A stretch of 9,861 bases of DNA from an uncultured Eubacteriales bacterium (GTDB lineage Bacteria; Bacillota; Clostridia; Peptostreptococcales; Anaerovoracaceae): NCBI GenBank assembly GCA_900547295.1, contig URGK01000087.1:1-9861 (forward strand), written 5' to 3'. Within the stretch, counting starts at the first letter, position 1. Every line of letters begins with the position of its first letter. Position numbers and translations under genes: made by a program. The notes below the pieces were generated by a model that did not search any database, had not been told where the DNA came from, and was given only the letters and a program-made list of their open reading frames with translations. Below, piece by piece: positions 1-5,707 of the stretch.

Positions 1-76
1 AGTTGCGTAACACCGCAGCCAACGCAGTAGTGGTTGAAGCAGGAAGCTCCGACTTATATAAGTCGGAGTAGTTCAC
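1..76 (+). mobile_element. Right end of a probable IS200/IS605-family (TnpB-type) element, truncated by the window edge
   Basis: The window opens inside what looks like the 3' end of an IS200/IS605-family or stand-alone tnpB element. Bases 47-68 form a perfect 9-bp hairpin (CTCCGACTT / AAGTCGGAG, loop ATAT), followed by TAG and TTCAC (72-76). A subterminal hairpin followed by a short cleavage motif is the usual form of the right end of these elements. One frame (3-71) is open from the edge and ends ...VVEAGSSDLYKSE-stop. A second frame reads ...CVTPQPTQ, a TAG at 28-30, then WLKQEAPTYISRSS, and its KQEAP resembles the C-terminal tail of many TnpB proteins. The true tnpB frame cannot be settled from this fragment. 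In intact elements this DNA also encodes the 3' scaffold of the omega (re) RNA. No transposase catalytic region is visible here. Confidence 0.55.
3..71 (+). pseudogene. C-terminal fragment of a TnpB-like protein (partial, frame uncertain)
   Basis: This is a 22-codon open segment from the window edge to a TAG at 69-71 (LRNTAANAVVVEAG...). It overlaps the right-end hairpin of the IS-like element, as tnpB stop regions usually do. The alternative frame 1 gives a KQEA-type tail but is interrupted by a TAG at 28-30. Either the gene ends here in frame 3, or the frame 1 reading is a decayed tail. The zinc finger and RuvC-like catalytic residues would lie upstream of the window, so function cannot be judged. 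Confidence 0.35.
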
Positions 77-88
77 AAGGAATTCATC

Positions 89-110
89 TGATGTCAATAT
101 ATCGTAAAAA
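89..110 (+). repeat. Direct repeat copy 1, remnant right end of a second sORF unit
   Basis: The 22 bases at 89-110 match 362-383 at 21 of 22 positions (TGATGTCAATATATC, then G or A, then TAAAAA). The match weakens but continues upstream as TTCATC versus TTCCTC. Copy 2 is the right end of the small-ORF unit at 141-378. Copy 1 is therefore best read as all that remains of an adjacent earlier unit, cut off by the IS-like right end at 76. Confidence 0.7.
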
Positions 111-141
111 TAATTTTCCCGTGGTATATAGCTATGAGAAA

Positions 142-150
142 TGATATAAT
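142..150 (+). promoter_or_regulatory. Extended -10 promoter for the small ORF
   Basis: TGATATAAT at 142-150 is a perfect extended -10 element (TG-n-TATAAT). No convincing -35 box lies 16-18 bases upstream, which is common for extended -10 promoters. Transcription would start near 157, giving a leader of about 77 bases before the small ORF. Confidence 0.5.
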
Positions 151-181
151 ATACAGTATCAAGAGGACAAGTGAAAGCGCT

Positions 182-225
182 TACCTTCCAAAAGCCAAAA
201 GGGATTTTGGATTAAAAGGAAGGTG
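182..225 (+). promoter_or_regulatory. Leader hairpin sequestering the Shine-Dalgarno sequence of the small ORF
   Basis: ACCTTCC (183-189) pairs with GGAAGGT (218-224), and U182-G225 can extend it by a wobble pair. An inner stem, CCAAAA (195-200) with TTTTGG (205-210), closes over a GGGA loop. The outer right arm is the Shine-Dalgarno sequence, so ribosome access would need the stem to open. Leader occlusion of this kind is typical of toxin mRNAs in type I systems, but the link to toxicity here is inference. Confidence 0.5.
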
Positions 226-233
226 ATAATATA

Positions 234-290
234 GTAAGAATTACAATTACTTTTGGTAAGTTAAGAATTACCGTTTACATAAAAAAATGA
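234..290 (+). CDS. Small basic beta-type peptide ORF without a canonical start codon
   Basis: The frame from AGA at 237 to the TGA at 288-290 encodes RITITFGKLRITVYIKK, with GTA (234-236) where an ATG would be expected. The ribosome binding site GGAAGGTGAT (218-227) is well placed, and the frame is otherwise intact. The peptide alternates basic and aliphatic residues and contains an internal near-repeat (RITITFGK / RITVYIKK), which suggests an amphipathic beta strand rather than a membrane helix. I recall similar peptides that begin MRITITFGK or MKITITFGK in other Firmicutes, but function is unknown to me. In this copy the start has either decayed or uses a rare codon such as ATA at 231-233. 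The last Lys codons (AAA AAA) are also the T-tract of the antisense terminator on the other strand. Confidence 0.4.
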   Translation, partial: VRITITFGKLRITVYIKK

Positions 291-362
291 CCGCCGTGAC
301 CTTGAAAACTACGGCGGTTATATAATCGTATCAGGGTAGCCGTTTTCAACGGCTTTCCTCTT
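281..362 (-). ncRNA. Putative antisense RNA of about 80 nt (type I antitoxin-like)
   Basis: A complete small transcription unit can be read on the - strand. A promoter (397-369, TTGAAT-17-TATATT) would start near 362. The RNA would contain the hairpin at 354-338 (AGCCGTT / AACGGCT) and then a GC-rich 8-bp stem (ACCGCCGT at 318-311 with ACGGCGGT at 297-290). After CA it runs into seven Ts (287-281), a good intrinsic terminator. It would be fully complementary to the last Lys codons, stop codon and 3' untranslated region of the small-ORF mRNA. Convergent, 3'-overlapping transcripts are the layout of known type I toxin-antitoxin pairs such as TxpA/RatA and BsrG/SR4 in Bacillus. Its existence is inferred from sequence signals alone. 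Confidence 0.5.
338..354 (+). other. 3' hairpin of the small-ORF transcript
   Basis: AGCCGTT (338-344) and AACGGCT (348-354) form a 7-bp stem with a three-base loop, followed by TTCCTCTTGAT. The downstream T content is too low for a confident terminator. The sense transcript may therefore read on to the terminator at 424-460. On the other strand this hairpin would be the 5' stem of the antisense RNA. Confidence 0.45.
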
Positions 363-383
363 GATGTCAATATATCATAAAAA
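362..383 (+). repeat. Direct repeat copy 2, right end of the small-ORF unit
   Basis: This 22-base segment is a 21 of 22 match to 89-110. It overlaps the right inverted end (357-378) and the -10 box of the - strand promoter. In this copy the TTGAAT -35 box is present 17 bases away; the corresponding position of copy 1 has no -35 box, so copy 1 has probably lost promoter function. Confidence 0.7.
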
Positions 384-397
384 CAAGTGTAATTCAA
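369..397 (-). promoter_or_regulatory. Antisense promoter, TTGAAT-17-TATATT with extended -10
   Basis: On the - strand the -35 box TTGAAT is the complement of 397-392 and the -10 box TATATT is the complement of 374-369. The spacer is exactly 17 bases and ends in TGA, giving an extended -10 (TGATATATT). Transcription would start near 362 and run toward the small ORF. Confidence 0.55.
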
Positions 398-423
398 TAG
401 CAAATCTTGATTATCGGCTATAT

Positions 424-460
424 TCAGGCGCTTTTTACATACTTGCGCCTGATTTTTTTT
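424..460 (+). terminator. Strong rho-independent terminator
   Basis: TCAGGCGC (424-431) pairs with GCGCCTGA (445-452) across a 13-base loop, directly followed by eight Ts (453-460). The last two Ts are also the first bases of the coaX -35 box. No complete gene lies just upstream, so this either ends the small-ORF transcript or belonged to a gene now separated from it by the mobile DNA. Confidence 0.85.
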
Positions 461-487
461 GACTTATTGCCCGTTTTTAGGTATAAT
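459..487 (+). promoter_or_regulatory. Sigma-A promoter of the coaX operon
   Basis: TTGACT (459-464) and TATAAT (482-487) are separated by 17 bases, a near-perfect housekeeping promoter. Transcription would start near 494. It is the only strong promoter seen upstream of the six-gene operon. A start codon at 490 would therefore lie at or before the transcript's 5' end, which supports the coaX start at 547. Confidence 0.85.
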
Positions 488-546
488 AAATGGTGGTTTG
501 CACTTTTTCGGGCAGACTAATAAACAGAGCAAAAGGAGAAACAACT

Positions 547-1350
547 ATGCTACTGGCATTCGATGTAGGCAACAGTAACATTGTACTGGGTGTTTTTAAG
601 GACGGCAAGCTTATACAGAACTGGAGGCTTGAAACCGACAACAACAAAAGTGCAGATGAATACGGTATGATTATCAACCAGCTTTTTTCCTATGAGGGAC
701 TGGAGATAAATCAGGTAAAAGACGTTATAATCTCAACTGTTGTTCCGTCAATGCTGTTCACATTACAGCATCTTTCATCAAAATATTTCAACAAGAGAGC
801 TATAGTAATAGAGCCGGGCGTCAAAACAGGGCTCATTATTAAATACGACAATCCAAAGCAGGTGGGAGCCGACAGAATTGTAAATGCAGTTGCTGCATAT
901 TCAAAATACGGCGGACCGCTTGTAGTTATAGATTTCGGTACAGCGACAACTTTCTGCGCGATATCCGAAAACGAGGAGTACCTTGGAGGAACCATAGCTC
1001 CGGGACTCAAAATATCATCAGAGGCGCTTTTCGAAAAAACAGCGAAGCTGCCAAAAGTAGAACTCGAAGAACCGGGACATACTATATGCAGAAACACAAT
1101 ACAGAGTATGCAGTCCGGACTTGTATACGGCCATGTGGGAATGGTTGATTTTGTAGTAAGAAAAATGAAAGAGGAACTCAGGGAATGCACCAAATCCGGC
1201 AAAGAGCCTCTTGTAATAGCAACAGGCGGACTTGCCACCCTTATAGATCAGGAGAGCAGCTGCATAGACTATGTGGACAAGATGCTTACCCTTGAGGGTC
1301 TTGAGATAATCTACAGAAAGAACAAAAGAGAAAACGGTAAAAGAAGATAA
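547..1350 (+). CDS. coaX: Type III pantothenate kinase
   Basis: This 267-residue cytoplasmic enzyme phosphorylates pantothenate with ATP, the first step of coenzyme A synthesis. It has the type III (CoaX) hallmarks of the ASKHA fold: DVGNSN at residues 6-11 (phosphate loop), GADRI at 108-112 with the catalytic Asp109, DFGTATT at 129-135, GGTIAPG at 147-153 and ATGG at 225-228. The length is normal for the family. The start is ATG 547, preceded by AGGAGA (535-540). An in-frame ATG at 490 would add 19 residues with no homology to the family and lies at the predicted transcription start. The stop overlaps the dusB start by one base (TAATG). CoaX next to a Dus gene is a common Firmicute arrangement. 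Type III enzymes are known to resist feedback by CoA and to need a monovalent cation. Confidence 0.96.
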   Translation: MLLAFDVGNSNIVLGVFKDGKLIQNWRLETDNNKSADEYGMIINQLFSYEGLEINQVKDVIISTVVPSMLFTLQHLSSKYFNKRAIVIEPGVKTGLIIKYDNPKQVGADRIVNAVAAYSKYGGPLVVIDFGTATTFCAISENEEYLGGTIAPGLKISSEALFEKTAKLPKVELEEPGHTICRNTIQSMQSGLVYGHVGMVDFVVRKMKEELRECTKSGKEPLVIATGGLATLIDQESSCIDYVDKMLTLEGLEIIYRKNKRENGKRR

Positions 1351-2309
1351 TGACTTTAAAAATAGGCGATATAACTTTGGAGAGCCCGTTTTTACTGGCA
1401 CCGCTGGCGGGGATAACAGACGCCCCCATGCGCCGCATATGCAAAAATCAGGGCGCGGCTCTGGTGTACTCGGAAATGATAAGCGCCAAGGGTCTCTGGT
1501 ACAAAGACAAAAATACAGAAAGACTCCTGTATATGTATGAGGACGAGGGACCTGTAGCATTGCAGCTTTTCGGAAGCGAGCCGGAGATTATGAGCTTTGC
1601 GGCCGCAAAGCTTGAGGAGCGCAAAAATGTCATACTCGATGTCAATATGGGCTGTCCCGTTCCCAAAGTAGTCAAAAACGGAGAGGGCTCCGCGCTGCTC
1701 AAAAACCCGGAGCTTGCAGGCAGAATAATAGAAGCCATGATAAAAGAAACAGGCAAGCCTGTTACGGCAAAGATAAGAATGGGCTGGGACGAACATTCCG
1801 TCAACTCTGTTGAGGTTGCGAAAATTCTCGAACAGGCGGGAGCTTCGGCTGTTGCGGTTCACGGCAGAACCAGAGAGCAGTATTACACAGGCAAAGCCGA
1901 CTGGGATATAATCCGGGAGGTCAAGCAGGCTGTGAATATTCCCGTAATAGGTAACGGAGATATATTTTCGGGGCAGGATGCCCTTGATATGATGAAACAG
2001 ACAGGCTGCGACCTTGTTATGATAGCAAGAGGCGCGCTGGGAAACCCATGGATATTTGCAGAGGCAAAGGCTCTGTGGGAGGGCAAGGAACCTCCAAAAG
2101 CGCCTGATGCAAATGAGAAACGTGAAATGCTGGAAAAGCACTTCTGCGACCTGCTGGAGCTCAAAGGAGAGTATGCGGCAGTCAGAGAAATGCGCAAGCA
2201 TACAGGCTGGTACCTCAAGGGAATGCCTGGTGCAGCAGCTATGAGAAGAGAAATAAACCAGATAACCGACGCACAAGAACTCAAATATAAATTAAGGAGA
2301 ATAAGATGA
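1350..2309 (+). CDS. dusB: tRNA-dihydrouridine synthase (DusB/NifR3 family)
   Basis: This 319-residue flavoenzyme reduces specific uridines in the tRNA D-loop to dihydrouridine, using NADPH through FMN. The TIM-barrel signatures are in order: LAPLAGITDAPMR at residues 16-28 (FMN site), DVNMGCPVPKV at 97-107 with the catalytic Cys102, KIRMGWD at 141-147, HGRTREQ at 171-177 (His171, FMN phosphate), GNGD at 201-204 and ARGALGNPWIF at 226-236. Length fits the DusB/NifR3 group. Its ATG overlaps the coaX stop and the ribosome binding site is weak (AGAAG), so it probably relies on coupling to coaX translation. The assignment to the Dus family is secure. Which uridine it modifies is inferred from the family. 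Confidence 0.95.
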   Translation: MTLKIGDITLESPFLLAPLAGITDAPMRRICKNQGAALVYSEMISAKGLWYKDKNTERLLYMYEDEGPVALQLFGSEPEIMSFAAAKLEERKNVILDVNMGCPVPKVVKNGEGSALLKNPELAGRIIEAMIKETGKPVTAKIRMGWDEHSVNSVEVAKILEQAGASAVAVHGRTREQYYTGKADWDIIREVKQAVNIPVIGNGDIFSGQDALDMMKQTGCDLVMIARGALGNPWIFAEAKALWEGKEPPKAPDANEKREMLEKHFCDLLELKGEYAAVREMRKHTGWYLKGMPGAAAMRREINQITDAQELKYKLRRIR

Positions 2310-3406
2310 TTTTCTGGTCAGTTTTTTTAACAGCCCTGATTGCTACGGCTATATTAACGCCGGCGGCAATATGGCTTGCTCCTAAAATCGGCGGAGTGGA
2401 TATACCAAAAGACAACAGACGAATTCATACAAGACCTGTACCAAGAGTGGGCGGCATAGCGATTTTTATCGGAGTTACGCTGTCGATAGGCATTATTCTG
2501 GCAAGAGATAATATGCAGCTTACAGGCATACTGATAGGTGGAGCGATAATCTTCATACTGGGCCTTATAGACGACCTCAAAAACCTGCCGCCGGTAGTCA
2601 AGCTGCTGGGACAGATAGCGGCCGCTGCGGTAGTATACGGTTTCGGCACCAAAATCGAATTTATGAGATACCTGTTTTCAATGGACAAGCAGTTTGTGCC
2701 TGAGATAGCAGCGTGCATAATAACTATAATATGGCTTGTGGGAATTACCAACGCCGTAAACCTTATAGACGGAATGGACGGCCTTGCGGCAGGCGTTGTT
2801 GCCATAGCCTCATGCTGCATCGCATATGTTGCATATATACACGGCACATATCATCAGTGCCTGCCTATGCTGGCGGTTGCAGGCGGAGCCCTTGGATTTC
2901 TGCCGTTTAACTTCTATCCGGCAAAGACATTTATGGGTGACTGCGGCTCGCAGTTTCTGGGCTTTATGATAGCGGCAATTTCAATAATGGGACTTGTCAA
3001 GAGCGCAACTGTTGTTGCCCTTGTAATTCCGCTGCTGGTACTGGGACTTCCTGTATTTGATACAGCCTATGCAATACTCAGAAGACTCATAAGACATAAG
3101 CCTATAATGGAGGCCGATAAGGAGCATATACACCACAGATTTTTAAAAAGCGGTATGGGACAGAGAAGAAGCGTTCTGTGCATGTACGGTATCTGTGCAA
3201 TAATGGGTACTGCGGCAGTGCTTCTGTCAAGGCAGCTTTATGTTGAAACCATAGGCTTGTGCGTTATAGCGCTTGCATATATCTACATCGTTATAACAGA
3301 CAGAAACCATACAATGCCTACAATTGTAGAAGAAGTAAAAAAAGACGTTGAAGAAGCAGTTGCAAAACACAGAGGAGAAACTGATGAAGATACTGATATC
3401 AAATGA
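2306..3406 (+). CDS. tagO: Undecaprenyl-phosphate GlcNAc-1-phosphate transferase-like membrane enzyme (TagO/WecA/MraY family)
   Basis: This 366-residue polytopic membrane protein has about 11 predicted transmembrane segments. It belongs to the polyprenyl-phosphate N-acetylhexosamine-1-phosphate transferase family, which moves a sugar-1-phosphate from a UDP-sugar to undecaprenyl phosphate at the inner face of the membrane. Visible motifs are RIHTRPVPRVGG (39-50), LIDD (87-90), NAVNLIDGMDGL (149-160), GDCGS (211-215) and the HIHHR cluster (274-278) typical of WecA/TagO rather than MraY. In Firmicutes such enzymes start teichoic acid or other wall glycopolymer synthesis. No other wall polymer genes lie in the window, so the polymer is unknown. 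It overlaps dusB by four bases (ATGA), with AAGGAGA at 2294-2300 as ribosome binding site. The soluble C-terminal tail (about 332-366) is highly charged. Confidence 0.9.
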   Translation: MIFWSVFLTALIATAILTPAAIWLAPKIGGVDIPKDNRRIHTRPVPRVGGIAIFIGVTLSIGIILARDNMQLTGILIGGAIIFILGLIDDLKNLPPVVKLLGQIAAAAVVYGFGTKIEFMRYLFSMDKQFVPEIAACIITIIWLVGITNAVNLIDGMDGLAAGVVAIASCCIAYVAYIHGTYHQCLPMLAVAGGALGFLPFNFYPAKTFMGDCGSQFLGFMIAAISIMGLVKSATVVALVIPLLVLGLPVFDTAYAILRRLIRHKPIMEADKEHIHHRFLKSGMGQRRSVLCMYGICAIMGTAAVLLSRQLYVETIGLCVIALAYIYIVITDRNHTMPTIVEEVKKDVEEAVAKHRGETDEDTDIK

Positions 3407-4160
3407 TGACGGAATAAATGCAATCGGAATATATGAGCTTACAAAAGCGCTTTCAGAGGTTGCGGAGGTGTATGTGTGCGCGCCGCATCAGCAGAGAAGC
3501 GCGGCAAGCCACAGCATATCTTTCAGAGATCCGATCAGAGTCAGAAGGACGGAGTTTGACAATGCAGTTATGGCTCTTGAAACCACAGGTACTCCGGCAG
3601 ACTGTGTCAAGCTGGGACTTAAAGTCCTCGGAGATATAGGTATAGAAATAGACATGGTGTTCTCCGGCATCAATCTGGGAGGCAATATGGGTACGGATAC
3701 TCTGTACTCCGGAACTGTTGCGGCAGCTATTGAGGGCAGCGTATGCGGCAAGCCGTCTGTGGCTGTTTCCGTAAACAGTCACAATGCAGCTCACTTTGAA
3801 TATGCATGCAGGCTGGCGGCAAGATGCGCGCAGAATGCCTGCGGCAGACTTGAACCGGGAACCGTACTGAATATAAATGTGCCTGATCTGCCGGATGCAG
3901 AGATAAAAGGCACCAGAATTACAACACTGGGCAAAAGAAATTATGAGCCATGGTTCGTACTTGAATCAGGACAGGAGCATGATGCAGATAATATTGATCT
4001 GTGCTACAGGTATGGCGGCAATCCGATTAACTATGATATGGAGGACGAAAACGCAGATGTGGCTGCAGTTGATGAGGGGTATGCTTCCATAACGCCGCTT
4101 ATGCATAATCTTACAGCAAGAGATATGGTAGAAGAAATAAAAAAATGGAGGTTAATATAA
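3384..4160 (+). CDS. surE: 5'/3'-nucleotidase SurE
   Basis: This 258-residue metal-dependent phosphatase removes phosphate from nucleoside monophosphates and is a stationary-phase survival protein in other bacteria. Motifs: SNDDG at residues 6-10 (metal-binding Asp8, Asp9), Ser39 in QRSAAS, TPADCVKLG at 70-78, SGINLGGNMG at 94-103 (Asn97) and YSGTVAAAIEG at 108-118. The C-terminal segment (DEGYASITPL, 230-239) is also typical. Length is normal. The chosen start is ATG 3384, six bases after AGAGGAG (3371-3377), and the protein then begins directly with the conserved MKILISNDDG. An in-frame ATG at 3348 would add 12 charged residues and lies deep inside the upstream gene. The 23-base overlap with the upstream membrane enzyme suggests coupled translation. 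Confidence 0.95.
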   Translation: MKILISNDDGINAIGIYELTKALSEVAEVYVCAPHQQRSAASHSISFRDPIRVRRTEFDNAVMALETTGTPADCVKLGLKVLGDIGIEIDMVFSGINLGGNMGTDTLYSGTVAAAIEGSVCGKPSVAVSVNSHNAAHFEYACRLAARCAQNACGRLEPGTVLNINVPDLPDAEIKGTRITTLGKRNYEPWFVLESGQEHDADNIDLCYRYGGNPINYDMEDENADVAAVDEGYASITPLMHNLTARDMVEEIKKWRLI

Positions 4161-4700
4161 ATGTTAAACAGAGAAAACACACTTTTAGTGGTAATTGACC
4201 TGCAGGGCAAACTGATGCCTGCAATGAACAAATCAGCAGAGCTTGAAGAAACAGTAATCAGGTTCTTTAGCGGTATGAATGAATTTAATATTCCGAAGCT
4301 TGTTACAACACAGTATTCCAAGGGACTTGGAGGCACTGCGCCTGCAATAGCAGAGGCGCTGGGTGATTTTGAGCCTATAGACAAAAGCTCTTTCTGCGTA
4401 ATGGGCTGCGAGGAATTTGTCAATAAATTTAATGAAGTCAAAAAAGAAAACATAGTTATATGCGGTGTTGAGGCGCATATATGCCTGCAGCAGAGCGCTC
4501 TTGCAATTAAGAAGCTGGGACATAACGTATTTGTGCCTGTTGACTGCATAGGCTCAAGAAAAGCTCTTGACTATGAAACAGCATTAAGAAGAATGGAGCA
4601 GGCAGGCTGCGTTCTGACAACATATGAATCAGTTCTTTATGAGATTTTAGACAATGCCAGGGCTCCGGAATTTAAGGCTATATCCAAAATAGTGAAATAG
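4161..4700 (+). CDS. Isochorismatase-like cysteine hydrolase
   Basis: This 179-residue protein belongs to the isochorismatase/nicotinamidase superfamily. The expected catalytic triad is visible: Asp13 in VVIDLQGKL, Lys75 in DKSSFCV and nucleophile Cys108 in CGVEAHICLQQSA (101-113). The GVEAH stretch matches the conserved turn with a cis peptide bond. The family hydrolyses amides or enol ethers such as nicotinamide, N-carbamoyl compounds or isochorismate. The substrate here cannot be read from sequence, and the short, compact form is closest to YcaC-like members of unknown substrate. The ATG follows the surE stop without a gap, and the ribosome binding site GGAGG (4147-4151) lies within the last surE codons, so the pair is probably co-translated. 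Confidence 0.88.
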   Translation: MLNRENTLLVVIDLQGKLMPAMNKSAELEETVIRFFSGMNEFNIPKLVTTQYSKGLGGTAPAIAEALGDFEPIDKSSFCVMGCEEFVNKFNEVKKENIVICGVEAHICLQQSALAIKKLGHNVFVPVDCIGSRKALDYETALRRMEQAGCVLTTYESVLYEILDNARAPEFKAISKIVK

Positions 4701-4724
4701 ATTTCAGGGGAAAGAGAGAGATTA

Positions 4725-5657
4725 ATGTATATCTTTGATAATAAAATAACAATCAAGAATAAGGCGGTGCTTGAGGAGTATCTTAACGGATATGAATATG
4801 AAACATCGGGACTGTCATTCTCGGCGCTTTACATGTGGAGAGACATCAATGAGTTCTGCTTTGAGATTATAGGCGACTATATGTGCATATCGGGCATCAG
4901 TCACCTTGAGCTTGATCAGAAGCTTAACTTTATGTTCCCTCCGCTGACCAAAACGGGCAGTTACGACAGAAACAAGCTGAGAGAAACAATCCTTGAGGCA
5001 AAGAAGATTTTCGAGTCTAAGGGAGCTGTATTCAATCTCAGACTTGTGCCGGAACATATGACACAGCTTATATGCGACGCTGTACCCGAAATAGAATTTT
5101 CTGAGGACAGACCTAACTTCGACTATATATACAGGAGAGAGGACCTGGTGGAGCTTCGGGGCAAGAAATACCACGCCAAGAAGAATTATATAAATTCTTT
5201 TAAGAAAAACTACGAATATGAGTATGAGCCGATAAATTCAGGTATGGCCGATGAGCTTATGGAGTTTATAGAGTTTTTTAACAGCAGGAAAGAAATCCCC
5301 GAGCACGAAATGGAGCTTCTCAAAAATGAAGAGGCTGCAATGAGAGATGTTTTTGAAAACTTCGAAGCCTGCGGCTATTACGGCGGCATCATAAGGATTG
5401 ACGGCAGGGTTCAGGCTCTTACGGCAGGCGGCAGACTGGGAAGCAATATGCTTACCCAGCATATCGAAAAGGCCAATACCGATTACAGAGGACTCTATCC
5501 TATGATATGCAATGAATTCTGCAAAGCTTTGCCTGAGGATATAGAGTTCATCAACAGAGAAGAGGATATGGGTATCGAAAATCTCAGAAAAGCCAAGCTT
5601 TCATACAAGCCGGTCAAGCTGTTGGAGAAGTATATAGGTAATTTTAAAGCAAAATAG
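4725..5657 (+). CDS. DUF2156 (phosphatidylglycerol lysyltransferase C-terminal-like) protein
   Basis: This 310-residue soluble protein is recognised as DUF2156, the double-GNAT-like domain also found at the C-terminus of MprF lysylphosphatidylglycerol synthases. Typical stretches are LSFSALYMWRD (30-40), the basic RGKKYHAKKNYINSF (145-159), YYGGIIRIDGRVQALTAGGR (218-237) and INREEDMGIENLRKAKLSYKP (276-296). No transmembrane segments are present, so it is not a full MprF. The family probably transfers an aminoacyl or acyl group, but the acceptor of stand-alone members is not known. It starts 24 bases after the previous stop, with a purine-rich GGGGAAAGAGAG ribosome binding site, and is the last gene of the operon. 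No clear terminator follows. Confidence 0.85.
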   Translation: MYIFDNKITIKNKAVLEEYLNGYEYETSGLSFSALYMWRDINEFCFEIIGDYMCISGISHLELDQKLNFMFPPLTKTGSYDRNKLRETILEAKKIFESKGAVFNLRLVPEHMTQLICDAVPEIEFSEDRPNFDYIYRREDLVELRGKKYHAKKNYINSFKKNYEYEYEPINSGMADELMEFIEFFNSRKEIPEHEMELLKNEEAAMRDVFENFEACGYYGGIIRIDGRVQALTAGGRLGSNMLTQHIEKANTDYRGLYPMICNEFCKALPEDIEFINREEDMGIENLRKAKLSYKPVKLLEKYIGNFKAK

Positions 5658-5707
5658 TTAAAATAAAAACGTGCGAAAGCACAAGATGATACAAGAATAA
5701 AAAGCAT

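Larger units (their letters stand above)
141..378. mobile_element. MITE-like palindrome-ended unit carrying a small ORF and an antisense RNA
   Basis: The unit is bounded by imperfect inverted repeats, 141-166 on the left and 357-378 on the right. Both share ATGATATA at the outer end and ATCAAGAGG at the inner end, with a centre that differs in length by 4 bases. Each end carries an inward-facing extended -10 box (TGATATAAT on +, TGATATATT on -). The interior holds a nested hairpin that covers a Shine-Dalgarno sequence, a 17-codon ORF, a GC-rich hairpin at 290-318 and a second hairpin at 338-354. It has no transposase, so any mobility would depend on an enzyme encoded elsewhere. I recall closely similar intergenic units in gut Firmicute genomes, but this could not be checked here. 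Confidence 0.55.

Noticed and set aside
490..546. N-terminal extension of CoaX from an ATG at 490
   Set aside because: The ATG directly follows the -10 box and precedes the expected transcript start. It has no ribosome binding site, and CoaX proteins begin at the conserved LAFDVGNSN segment, reached from ATG 547.
711..1238. Long open frame on the - strand inside coaX (175 codons)
   Set aside because: It is complementary to a gene with full family motifs. The product is Ser/Pro-rich without domains, as expected for an antisense shadow, and has no promoter of its own.
1018..1560. Long open frame on the - strand across coaX and dusB
   Set aside because: It crosses two well-supported genes, has composition typical of an antisense shadow, and shows no domain or ribosome site.
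3348..3383. Longer SurE start at ATG 3348
   Set aside because: SurE proteins begin with MKILISNDDG. The ATG at 3384 has a good AGAGGAG site, and the extra 12 residues are only the shifted reading of the upstream gene's charged tail.
5671..5682. Hairpin GTGC-GAAA-GCAC after the DUF2156 gene as operon terminator
   Set aside because: It has only four base pairs and no T-tract follows, so it is too weak to call a terminator.
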